Positions 1-6,597 of a stretch of 9,844 nucleotides of DNA are shown here, one piece after another. Every line of letters begins with the position of its first letter. Position 1 is the first letter of the stretch. The notes under the pieces are model-generated. The model did not search any database, was not told the DNA's origin, and saw only the letters and a list, made by a program, of their open reading frames with translations. Source of the DNA: DATDOO01 sp035293245. Lineage in GTDB: Bacteria > Pseudomonadota > Gammaproteobacteria > Methylococcales > Methylococcaceae. The position numbers and the translations under genes were made by a program. The DNA lies in NCBI GenBank assembly GCA_035293245.1, contig DATDOO010000120.1:1-9844 (forward strand), written 5' to 3'.

Positions 1-643
1 TCTCCCGCCGCGTCCCGCCGAAACGCGGAAAAAACGCCGGCGTGTCCGCGCAATAGCGGGCATAAGCCGCGCCGAAGCGCGCCGCCGCCTCGGCTTCCTC
101 GCGGCGCGCCAGGCGCAGGTACAGAAAGCTCAGCACGGGAAACATCGCCAGCGTCGGCAGCGTCGGCCATTGCAGCAGAAAGCCCAGCATGACCAGGATG
201 AAAGCCGCGTACTGGGGATGGCGCAAGCGGGCGTACGGCCCCGTGTCGGCCAGCCGGCCTTCGCGCCGGGCCGTGTACAGCACCGGCCAGGCGGCGGCCA
301 GCAGCCAGAAGCCGCCGAGGACGAACACCATGCTCAGGAGGTGCAGCGGGTCGAAATGCGGGTCGCCCTCGAGGCCCAGCAGGGTGTGCCAGAGGTGGCC
401 GGCTTCGTGGGAAAACGGATCGACGCCGGGGTAATGACTCGCCAGCCAGCCGGAGAAGAGGTAAACGGTGAGCGGAAAGCCGTACATCTCGGCGAACAGG
501 GCGACGAGAAAAGCCGAGAAGGTTCCGAAGGTGCGCCAGTCGCGGGCGGTATACGGCTTGAAGAAACTGAAGGCGAAGAGAATGAAGAGCAGTGCGTTGG
601 CCGCCGCCAGTCCCCAGAGGCCGTAGGCCGGCGCTTCGCTCAC
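1..643 (-). CDS. Isoprenylcysteine carboxyl methyltransferase-family membrane protein (3' end cut by window edge)
   Basis: Reading the minus strand from GTG at 643 gives 214 open codons up to the window edge. The protein is hydrophobic, with membrane segments near residues 10-27, 41-64, 100-122 and 145-177. Near residues 135-148 it carries the segment GPYARLRHPQYAAF, and near 180-207 a charged C-terminal part with REEAEAAARFGAAYARY followed by PAFFPR. These are the conserved cofactor-binding half of the ICMT/phospholipid methyltransferase superfamily, which transfers a methyl group from S-adenosylmethionine. The substrate of the bacterial relatives is generally unknown. Little of the protein should be missing, since the conserved C-terminal motif is already complete. 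The GTG start overlaps the stop of the DUF2933 gene (GTGA, 640-643), which indicates translational coupling. Pairing with DUF2933 beside a copper efflux operon suggests a role in envelope metal stress, but that is inference. Confidence 0.85.
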   Translation of the reverse strand, partial: MSEAPAYGLWGLAAANALLFILFAFSFFKPYTARDWRTFGTFSAFLVALFAEMYGFPLTVYLFSGWLASHYPGVDPFSHEAGHLWHTLLGLEGDPHFDPLHLLSMVFVLGGFWLLAAAWPVLYTARREGRLADTGPYARLRHPQYAAFILVMLGFLLQWPTLPTLAMFPVLSFLYLRLARREEAEAAARFGAAYARYCADTPAFFPRFGGTRRE

Positions 644-855
644 GGTTTATCCCCATCGTGGCGCCCGTGTCCGCCGTGCAGGAAAAGATGCATCAAGGGG
701 CAAGCCAGCACCAAAATGTACGGCAAGGCACCGAAAAGGTGCGCGCGGTGCTCGGTCCAGAGAAAAAACGACCCCAAGGCCAGGAATAACGCCAAGGCGC
801 CGTTGCGCCGCCATTTGGACGGAGGCGCGCGGTTTTCAGGCATTCCGTGATTCAT
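640..855 (-). CDS. DUF2933 domain small membrane protein
   Basis: This 71-residue protein has two predicted membrane segments, about residues 18-33 and 41-57. They are separated by the short loop TEHRAHLFG, and the C-terminal tail is His-rich (LMHLFLHGGHGRHDG). The arrangement TEHRAHLFGALPY followed by CPLMHLFLHGGHG is the recognisable DUF2933 signature. H36, H39, C52, H56, H60, H63 and H66 could bind metal, but no function is established for the family. The ATG at 853-855 is preceded by GGGAGG at 860-865, a good ribosome binding site with a 4-nt spacer. A second ATG at codon 5 lacks such spacing. The stop overlaps the GTG of the methyltransferase gene. The position downstream of a Cu/Ag efflux operon fits the common finding of this family in metal-resistance loci. 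Domain assignment is strong and function is unknown. Confidence 0.88.
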   Translation of the reverse strand: MNHGMPENRAPPSKWRRNGALALFLALGSFFLWTEHRAHLFGALPYILVLACPLMHLFLHGGHGRHDGDKP

Positions 856-916
856 ACAGCCTCCCGTATTCGACGCCGATCGTCGGCCATGCCCATCCCT
901 CGGCGCAAATCCCGGC

Positions 917-948
917 GAGCGGTATCGCCCTGCTGTCCGATACCGCTC
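917..948 (-). terminator. Perfect 11-bp stem-loop after the lipoprotein gene
   Basis: The arms GAGCGGTATCG (917-927) and CGATACCGCTC (938-948) are exact reverse complements around a 10-nt loop. On the minus strand the hairpin begins about 16 nt after the lipoprotein stop and lies about 60 nt before the DUF2933 start. No T-run follows it in either direction, so it is not a textbook intrinsic terminator. It may act as a partial terminator, an mRNA 3'-end stabiliser, or a processing site that lowers expression of the downstream pair. The symmetry could also serve as a protein-binding operator. Confidence 0.45.
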
Positions 949-963
949 CGGGGGCGAATATCC

Positions 964-1317
964 CTACTTCGCTTCTTTGGCCATCTGGCGGTGCGAGTCG
1001 GCCATCATGCGGTTTTCCTCCGCCGCCTTCTGGTAAAGGTTGATCAACATCTGGCAGTGATCCGCCATGGACGGCGTCTGTTTCGGGTGGAGATAGCTTT
1101 CCTTCTGGTAATGAGCCAGCAGCTTTTTGTGTTCCACCACCCTGGCGTCCATGTCCTTGGCCGCGTCGTCGTAGTGCTTGGCCAGGTCCGTGTGGTCGGC
1201 GGCGGTTTTGGCCCCGGCGACCGCTGCGCTCATGTCCATGGGGTGGGTTTCCATCCGTGCACAGGCGGTCGCAATGACGGCGCTGACGAAAAGGGCCAGA
1301 AAGATTTTCTTGTTCAT
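964..1317 (-). CDS. Met/His-rich putative lipoprotein, uncharacterised
   Basis: The 117-residue protein has a positively charged start (MNKK), a hydrophobic stretch at residues 5-18 and ATAC at 16-19. This fits a type II signal peptide with lipidation at C19, although Ala rather than Leu at -3 is slightly off consensus. Alanine at +2 argues for outer-membrane rather than inner-membrane retention. The mature part (about 99 residues) is mostly helical in character. It holds nine Met, eight His and a second Cys (C88), including the cluster RMETHPMDM at 21-29 and ADHCQM at 85-90. That composition, next to a Cu(I)/Ag(I) pump, suggests a periplasmic metal-binding or buffering role, which is inference. 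I do not recognise a named family. The ATG at 1315-1317 has GGAG about 8 nt upstream. It lies 120 bp after cusA, so it could be read from cusA or from its own promoter. Confidence 0.78.
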   Translation of the reverse strand: MNKKIFLALFVSAVIATACARMETHPMDMSAAVAGAKTAADHTDLAKHYDDAAKDMDARVVEHKKLLAHYQKESYLHPKQTPSMADHCQMLINLYQKAAEENRMMADSHRQMAKEAK

Positions 1318-1394
1318 GGTTAGTGCTCCGATAGTTACTGACGAGGTTAAAAAACGGACGGCGTGTTGTGGGTATACCGGTGACTCGAGCCTCC

Positions 1395-1423
1395 TTTATA
1401 GTCGGATTCATGGGTTTCTTGAA
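1395..1423 (-). promoter_or_regulatory. Candidate sigma70 promoter for the lipoprotein gene
   Basis: On the minus strand TTCAAG (1418-1423) and TATAAA (1395-1400) are separated by 17 bp, with a -10 box one base from consensus and a weaker -35. It lies just after the cusA stop and would give a leader of about 70 nt before the lipoprotein ATG. It may let the lipoprotein, DUF2933 and methyltransferase genes be expressed apart from the efflux operon. The call rests on sequence match only. Confidence 0.35.
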
Positions 1424-1437
1424 GGCTTACGCGGTTT

Positions 1438-4400
1438 TCATGGCGGAAAGGCATGGCTGTGTCCCTGCCGCTTTCCGGCTTTGGGCAGCGAATATCCTTT
1501 CACCAGCGCGTAAATCGCCGGAATCACCAGCAGGGTGAGGACGCTGGAGGACACCATGCCCCCCACCATGGGCGCGGCGATGCGGCGCATGACTTCCGAG
1601 CCGGTGCCGGAACTCCACAGGATAGGCAAAAGCCCTGCCATGATTGCGGTTACCGTCATCATCTTGGGGCGTACCCGCTCCACCGCGCCTTCGACGATGG
1701 CGGCGTAAAGGTCGCCGGGGCCGACCGGCCGGCCGGTCGCCTCGCGCTCGCGGCGGATGGCGGCGTAAGCCTGGTCGAGATAGATGAGCATGACGACGCC
1801 GGTCTCCGCCGCCACGCCGGCCAGGGCGATGAAGCCCACGCCCACCGCGACGCTCAGGTTGTAGTCCAGCAGCCACAGCAGCCAGACGCCGCCCACCAGG
1901 GCAAAAGGCACGGACAGCATGACGATGAAGGTCTCGGTGAGGCGGCGGAAGTTGAGATACAGGAGCAGGAAAATCAGCGCCAGGGTCACCGGCACCACCA
2001 GCTTGAGGCGCTGGGTGGCGCGCTCCAGGTACTCGAACTGGCCGCTCCAGGCTGCGTAGTAACCGGGCGGGAATTTCACTTGACTCTGTACCGCCCGCTG
2101 CGCCTCGGCGACATACCCACCCAAATCGCGGCCGCGCAAATCCACGAACACGTAAGCCGAGAGCAGGGCGTTCTCGGTGCGGATGCTGGGCGGGCCCTGG
2201 GACAGGCCGATGCGGGCGATCTGCCCCAGGGGGATCATGTTGCCCTGCGGCGTGGGCACCAGGATGTGGCTGGCGATGGAGGGCGGGTCCTGGCGCAGCT
2301 CCCTCGGGTAGCGCACGGTCACGGCGTAGCGCTCGCGGCCCTCCACGGTGGTGGTGACGGTCTCGCCCCCCAGGGCGGTGGAGATCACATCCAGCACGTC
2401 GCCCACCCTCAGGCCGTAACGGGCCAGGGCGTCGTGGTCCGGCTCGATATTCAGGTAATAGCCACCCGTGGTGCGTTCGGCATAAGCGCTGGTGGTGCCG
2501 GGCACGGTCTTCACCACCTGCTCGATCTCCCGCGCCAGGCGCTGGATTTCCGCCAGGTCCTGGCCGAACACCTTCACTCCCACCGGGGTGCGGATGCCGG
2601 TGGAGAGCATGTCGATGCGGTTCTTGATGGGCATGGTCCAGGCGTTGCTGACACCGGGGAATTGCAAAGCCTGGTCCATCTCGGCGATGAGCTTGTCCAT
2701 GGTCATGCCGGGCCGCCACTGGTTTTCCGGCTTGAGGTTGACCACGGTTTCGAACATCTCCAGCGGCGCCGGGTCTGTGGCGGTGTTGGCGCGCCCCGCC
2801 TTGCCGAACACCGAAGCGACCTCGGGGAAGGACTTGATGATGCGGTCCTGGGTCTGCATGAGCCGGGCCGCCTGGGTCACGGACATCCCCGGCAGGCTGA
2901 TGGGCATGAACAGGAGCGTGCCTTCGTTGAGGGTGGGCATGAACTCGCTGCCGAGTTCCCGGGCGGGAAGGACGGTGACGGCCAGGGTCGCGAGGGCCAG
3001 GGCCAAGGTGAGCTTCTTCCAGCGCAGCACCCAGCCGATCAGCGGCCGGTACAGCCAGATGAGCGCCCGGTTCACCGGGTTCCTGGCTTCCGGCAGGATG
3101 CGGCCGCGGATGAACAGCAGCATGAGCGCCGGCACCAGCGTCACCGACAGCAGCGCCGCCCCGGCCATGGCGAAGGTCTTGGTGTAGGCCAGGGGGTGGA
3201 ATAGCCGGCCTTCCTGGGCTTCCAGGGCGAAGACCGGCAGGAAGGAGACGGTGATGACGGCCAGGCTGAAGAACAGCGCGGGCCCGACTTCCTGACAGGC
3301 GGCGAGGATCAGCGCGGGGCGCGGCACGTCCGGCGCGGCGCGCTCCAGGTGCTTGTGGGCGTTCTCGATCATGACGATGGCCGCGTCCACCATGGCGCCG
3401 ATGGCGATGGCGATGCCGCCCAGGCTCATGATGTTGGAACTGAGGTTCAGCCAGCCCATGACCAGAAAGGCGATGAGCACGCCCACCGGCAGCATGAGGA
3501 TGGCCACCAGGGCGCTGCGGGCGTGCAGCAAAAACAGCACGCACACCAGGGCCACCACCAGGCTTTCCTCCAGCAGGGTGTCGCGCAGGGTGCGGATGGC
3601 GCGCAGGATGAGTTCGGAACGGTCGTAGACCGCCTGCATGGACACGCCCTCGGGCAACGCGGCTGTCAACTCCCGCTGCTTGATCTTGAGGTTGTCGATC
3701 ACCTCCAGGGCGTTCTTGCCGGTGCGCGCCATGGCGATGCCGGCGACGACCTCGCCTTCGCCGTCCAGTTCGGCGATGCCGCGCCGCTCCTCCGGCGCCA
3801 GTTCCACCCGCGCCACGTCGCGCAGCAGCACCGGCGCGCCGCCTTCGGCCTTCACCACCAGCCGCTCCAGGTCGGCGATACCGCGCAAATAGCCCTTGCC
3901 GCGCACCATGTATTCCCGCTCCGCCATCTCCACCACCCGGCCGCCCACGTCGTTGTTGCTGCGGCGGATGGTTTCGACGATCGTCTGCAAGGGTATGCCG
4001 TAAGCCTGCAGCTTGTGCGGGTCCACGGTCACCTGGTACTGGCGCACGAAGCCACCCACGCTGGCCACTTCCGCCACGCCAGGCGCTTTGGTGAGCTGGT
4101 AGCGCAGGAACCAGTCCTGAATGGAGCGCAGTTCCGCCAGGCTGTGACGCGCGGAGGTCAGCACGTACTGGTACACCCATCCCACCCCGGTGGCGTCCGG
4201 GCCGATGCGCGGCGTGACGTTCATGGGCAGGCGCGCGCTGGCGGCGTTGAGATATTCCAGCACCCGCGAGCGTGCCCAATACAGGTCCGCGCCTTCTTCG
4301 AAAATCACGTACACAAAGGAAGCGCCGAAATAGGAAAACCCCCGCACCGCCTTGGAACGGGGCACGCTGAGCATGGCGGTGGTGAGGGGATAGGTCACCT

Positions 4401-4590
4401 GGTCTTCCACCACTTGCGGCGCCTGGCCGGGAAACTCCGTGTATACGATCACCTGGGCGTCCGACAGGTCGGGGATGGCGTCCAGGGGCATCTTCAGCAG
4501 CGCGTAAACGCCCCCCGCCGCAACCAGCAATGTAGCCAGCAGCACCAGGACGAGGTTGCGCAGGGACCATTCGATGAGACGGGAGAGCAT
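1438..4590 (-). CDS. cusA: CusA-type heavy-metal efflux RND pump, Cu(I)/Ag(I) class
   Basis: This is the inner-membrane proton-driven pump of the tripartite exporter. It is 1050 residues long, close to E. coli CusA. Membrane segment 1 spans about residues 12-32 and is followed by PLDAIPDLSD. TM4 carries GAMVDAAIVMIENAHK (398-413), where D402 corresponds to the proton-relay aspartate of the family. The three periplasmic methionines that bind Cu(I)/Ag(I) in E. coli CusA (M573, M623, M672) have exact counterparts at a constant offset: M562 in LLFMP, M612 in PLEMFET and M661 in RIDMLSTG. This places the protein in the monovalent-metal branch rather than the CzcA branch. The late segments FALVGGVWLLW, GFIALAGVAAETGVVM and RVRPKMMTV are also present. 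The C-terminus ends GHSHAFPP. The ATG is one base after the DUF559 stop and has GGAG 9 nt upstream (4600-4603). The reading frame is intact throughout. Confidence 0.97.
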   Translation of the reverse strand: MLSRLIEWSLRNLVLVLLATLLVAAGGVYALLKMPLDAIPDLSDAQVIVYTEFPGQAPQVVEDQVTYPLTTAMLSVPRSKAVRGFSYFGASFVYVIFEEGADLYWARSRVLEYLNAASARLPMNVTPRIGPDATGVGWVYQYVLTSARHSLAELRSIQDWFLRYQLTKAPGVAEVASVGGFVRQYQVTVDPHKLQAYGIPLQTIVETIRRSNNDVGGRVVEMAEREYMVRGKGYLRGIADLERLVVKAEGGAPVLLRDVARVELAPEERRGIAELDGEGEVVAGIAMARTGKNALEVIDNLKIKQRELTAALPEGVSMQAVYDRSELILRAIRTLRDTLLEESLVVALVCVLFLLHARSALVAILMLPVGVLIAFLVMGWLNLSSNIMSLGGIAIAIGAMVDAAIVMIENAHKHLERAAPDVPRPALILAACQEVGPALFFSLAVITVSFLPVFALEAQEGRLFHPLAYTKTFAMAGAALLSVTLVPALMLLFIRGRILPEARNPVNRALIWLYRPLIGWVLRWKKLTLALALATLAVTVLPARELGSEFMPTLNEGTLLFMPISLPGMSVTQAARLMQTQDRIIKSFPEVASVFGKAGRANTATDPAPLEMFETVVNLKPENQWRPGMTMDKLIAEMDQALQFPGVSNAWTMPIKNRIDMLSTGIRTPVGVKVFGQDLAEIQRLAREIEQVVKTVPGTTSAYAERTTGGYYLNIEPDHDALARYGLRVGDVLDVISTALGGETVTTTVEGRERYAVTVRYPRELRQDPPSIASHILVPTPQGNMIPLGQIARIGLSQGPPSIRTENALLSAYVFVDLRGRDLGGYVAEAQRAVQSQVKFPPGYYAAWSGQFEYLERATQRLKLVVPVTLALIFLLLYLNFRRLTETFIVMLSVPFALVGGVWLLWLLDYNLSVAVGVGFIALAGVAAETGVVMLIYLDQAYAAIRREREATGRPVGPGDLYAAIVEGAVERVRPKMMTVTAIMAGLLPILWSSGTGSEVMRRIAAPMVGGMVSSSVLTLLVIPAIYALVKGYSLPKAGKRQGHSHAFPP

Positions 4591-4591
4591 G

Positions 4592-5278
4592 TCAGGGGTC
4601 TCCGTCTGAAATGGAATCCCCGTGCCTGTGTTTTTCTCTCTTCCAGCCGTCTTCGCCGGTTAACCCAGACGCAATTTCCTCGGCTCCTTCCCCGTTTGGG
4701 GGAAGGACGGGATGGGGGTGATCAGAAGTAACTTCCGCAACCTTGTTCGACTCGCCCCCACCTGTCCTCCCCCGTGGGGGGAGGGACGTAATAACAGACG
4801 CTCCGGATTCTTCGTCGGTAAACTCCGACCGAGGCTTTTTGACCCCTTCCCCCTTTGGGGGAAGGTCGGGATGGGGGTGATCAAAGCTGGCCTCCGAGAC
4901 ATTCGCTTTCCCGGCTTCGCGTAGATCGCACGTCTTCCTCGGAGCCAAATCGATCAAAGTCCTGCGAATAACCTCCAAAACTGCTTCTCTCTGCTGCAAC
5001 ACTTTATTATTCCAAAACCGCAGTACGGTGTAGCCATTCCGCTCCAGCCAGGCGGTGCGCCGTTCATCTTCCTTTTGCCTGGCGGAATGCTGTCCTCCGT
5101 CCACTTCGACGACCAGCATCCGTTCCAGACAGACGAAATCGACGATATATGGCCCGACCGGGCATTGGCGGCGAAATTTGCAGCCTGTGACTTGCCGCAT
5201 CCGGATACCCTGCCACAAGGCCCGCTCCGCATCGGTCATGTTGCGGCGCAGATTTCTGGCCTGCCCGACACCGTTCAT
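4592..5278 (-). CDS. DUF559 endonuclease-like protein with repeat-derived C-terminus, inserted between cusB and cusA
   Basis: Residues 1-112 of this 228-residue protein match the DUF559 family, which belongs to the PD-(D/E)xK/Vsr-like nuclease fold. Conserved blocks are MTDAERALW (14-22), CKFRRQCPVGPYIVDFVC (33-50), VVEVDGGQH (56-64) and GYTVLRFWNNKVLQ (82-95). D47, E58, D60 and the QH pair are candidate active-site residues. Residues 113-228 do not belong to the domain: they are the translation of three REP-like DNA repeats. The ATG overlaps the cusB stop (ATGA, 5275-5278) and has AAGGAGG 6 nt upstream (5285-5291), so translation is plausible. The stop lies one base before cusA. Bases 4941-5040 contain 46 G+C per 100, against 67 in a sampled stretch of cusA (3001-3100), suggesting acquisition. 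A role in copper export is unlikely. The protein may be a nuclease of a mobile unit, but the family's function is not established. Confidence 0.85.
   Translation of the reverse strand: MNGVGQARNLRRNMTDAERALWQGIRMRQVTGCKFRRQCPVGPYIVDFVCLERMLVVEVDGGQHSARQKEDERRTAWLERNGYTVLRFWNNKVLQQREAVLEVIRRTLIDLAPRKTCDLREAGKANVSEASFDHPHPDLPPKGEGVKKPRSEFTDEESGASVITSLPPRGRTGGGESNKVAEVTSDHPHPVLPPNGEGAEEIASGLTGEDGWKREKHRHGDSISDGDP
4651..4724 (+). repeat. REP-like repeat unit R1
   Basis: The core is the hairpin TCCTTCCCC (4685-4693) / GGGGAAGGA (4699-4707) with a 5-nt loop. It is followed by the tail CGGGATGGGGGTGATCA (4708-4724), which is identical over 17 bp to the tail of R3. The left flank (from CTTCGCCGGTTAAC at 4651) also resembles the left flank of R3, so the unit is about 74 bp. 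R1 lies 159 bp from R3 in the same orientation and inside the 3' part of the DUF559 reading frame. Confidence 0.8.
4748..4787 (-). repeat. REP-like repeat unit R2, inverted
   Basis: This is a divergent copy in the opposite orientation to R1 and R3. Its hairpin is CCTCCCCC (4766-4773) with GGGGGAGG (4777-4784) and a 3-nt loop. Its tail, CGCCCCCACC on the plus strand, corresponds to the GGGATGGGGGTGATC-type tail of the other two. Flanking sequence is not clearly shared. It lies inside the DUF559 reading frame between R1 and R3. Confidence 0.65.
4810..4883 (+). repeat. REP-like repeat unit R3
   Basis: The hairpin is CCTTCCCCC (4845-4853) / GGGGGAAGG (4857-4865) with a TTT loop. It is followed by CGGGATGGGGGTGATCA (4867-4883), identical to R1. 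The left flank (CTTCGTCGGTAAAC at 4810) parallels the left flank of R1. Read on the minus strand it encodes DHPHPDLPPKGEG, paralleled by DHPHPVLPPNGEG from R1 exactly 53 codons later in the DUF559 protein. Confidence 0.8.
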
Positions 5279-6597
5279 GGCTGTCCTCCTTTTCCCCCGC
5301 CGAATCCCCCCAAAGCCGCTTTCAGATTGCTCTCCGCGTCGATGAGGAAGTTGGCCTGGACCACCACGGTTTCCCCTTCCGCCAAGCCTTCCAGGATTTC
5401 CGCGTAACCCTCGACGCGCTTGCCCAGGCGCACCGGGCGCGGCTCGAAGCTGCCTTCGCCCTTTTGCACCAGCACCAGCTGGCGGACGCCGCTGTCGATG
5501 ACGGCGGAGTCGGATACGGCGATCACCGCTTCGTGGGTCGGGTGGGCCACCAGTTCGACGCTGCCGTACATGGCGGGTTTGAGCAGGCCGTCCGGGTTGG
5601 GCAGTTCGATGCGCAGCTTGGCGGTGCGGGTTTCCGGCGTGACGGTGGGGTAGATGAAGGCCACTTCGCCCTGAAATACGCGCTCCGGCCAGGCATCCAC
5701 CTTGACCGTCGCCGGATGGCCCTCGTGGATGTGGGCCAGGTCCTGCTCGAACACGTCGGCCAGCAGCCACACGCGGGACAGGTCGGCGATGCGGTACAGG
5801 GTCTCGCCGGCCATGAAGCGCATGCCCTCCACGGCGTTTTTTTCCAGCACCACTCCATTGGCGGGAGAAGCGAAGGGCACGGAGCGGACCGGGCCCGGCC
5901 GGTTCAGGAAGCCCTCGCCGACGCTAAAATTGCGCAACCGTTTCCGGGCGGCCTCCGCCAGCGGATCCTGGGCGTCGCCGGCACGGGCGATGCGGTATTC
6001 CTCCGCGGTGGCCAGGAGTTCCGGGCTGTACACGTCCATGAGGGTCTGTCCCTTGCGCACCGGCTGGCCGGTGGCGTTGACGTACAGCCGGTCGATCCAG
6101 CCCTCGAAGCGCGGGGCCACGGCGACCACGCGTCGCTCGTCCACCTGCACCGTGCCCACGGCGCGCACCGTGTGGGCGATGAGGCGCTTTTCCGCCGTCT
6201 CGGTGCGCACCCCCAGCTTCTGGATTTTCTCCGGACTCAGGGTGACCTGCCCGGCGGCCTGGGCCTCGTCCGCATAGACCGGCAGGTAGTCCATGCCCAT
6301 GTTGTCCTGCTTGGGCACGGGCGAAGTGTCGGGCAGGCCCATGGGGTTGCGGTAGTAGAGGATCTTCCTCTCCGCCTTGGATTCGGGCTTTTCCTCGGCG
6401 TACACAGGCACGTAGTCCATGCCCATCTCGTCCTTGGCCGGAATCGGCGAGGTCACGGACGGATTCATGGGATGGCGGTAGTGGAGGGGCTGGGCCTCGG
6501 CTTGTTCCGGGACGCCCTGCATTGAGCCCAGCCAGTGGCCGGCGAAGAATCCCAGGGCGACGGCCAGCAAACCGACGACGATCGCGGTCCTGTTCAC
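5275..6597 (-). CDS. cusB: CusB-type periplasmic membrane-fusion protein with two heavy-metal-binding repeats
   Basis: This 440-residue adaptor should link the RND pump to the outer-membrane channel and pass on Cu(I)/Ag(I). An N-terminal hydrophobic anchor or signal spans residues 5-24. Two tandem heavy-metal-binding repeats follow: residues 38-66 (YRHPMNPSVTSPIPAKDEMGMDY) in outline YRHPM...MGMDYVPVY, and residues 79-108 in outline YYRNPM...MGMDYLPVY. Candidate metal ligands are M44, M58, M60 and M86, M100, M102. The barrel-sandwich (lipoyl-like) and beta-barrel parts follow, with VAVAPRFEGWIDRL (158-171), GQPVRKGQTLMDVYSPEL (177-194) and the DLSRVWLLADVFEQD region (272-286). The C-terminus is Gly/Lys rich. 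Translation starts at GTG (6595-6597), overlapping the cusC stop as GTGA, with AAGGAGG at 6602-6608. The stop overlaps the DUF559 ATG. E. coli CusB lacks a tandem pair of this kind, so the duplication is notable. Confidence 0.95.
   Translation of the reverse strand: MNRTAIVVGLLAVALGFFAGHWLGSMQGVPEQAEAQPLHYRHPMNPSVTSPIPAKDEMGMDYVPVYAEEKPESKAERKILYYRNPMGLPDTSPVPKQDNMGMDYLPVYADEAQAAGQVTLSPEKIQKLGVRTETAEKRLIAHTVRAVGTVQVDERRVVAVAPRFEGWIDRLYVNATGQPVRKGQTLMDVYSPELLATAEEYRIARAGDAQDPLAEAARKRLRNFSVGEGFLNRPGPVRSVPFASPANGVVLEKNAVEGMRFMAGETLYRIADLSRVWLLADVFEQDLAHIHEGHPATVKVDAWPERVFQGEVAFIYPTVTPETRTAKLRIELPNPDGLLKPAMYGSVELVAHPTHEAVIAVSDSAVIDSGVRQLVLVQKGEGSFEPRPVRLGKRVEGYAEILEGLAEGETVVVQANFLIDAESNLKAALGGFGGGKGGQP

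Noticed and set aside
170..850. Plus-strand frames opposite the methyltransferase and DUF2933 genes
   Set aside because: No recognisable domain, biased composition, and the minus-strand frames encode clear membrane protein families.
836..1411. 191-codon minus-strand frame overlapping the lipoprotein gene
   Set aside because: Shifted-frame composition with no domain. The lipoprotein frame has a signal peptide and a ribosome binding site.
1427..4570. Long alternative minus-strand reading frame of 1047 codons overlapping cusA
   Set aside because: Its translation is Arg/Gly/Pro/Ala/His-rich low-complexity sequence, typical of a shifted frame in GC-rich DNA. The other frame gives a full-length CusA with all family motifs.
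4651..4883. The three repeats as a CRISPR array
   Set aside because: Units are palindromic, unequal in orientation, only three in number, and lie in a coding frame with no spacer-like regular structure.
4592..5770. 392-codon extension of the DUF559 frame upstream into cusB
   Set aside because: Residues before the ATG at 5278 are low-complexity shadow of cusB. The DUF559 domain and the AAGGAGG ribosome binding site fix the start at 5278.
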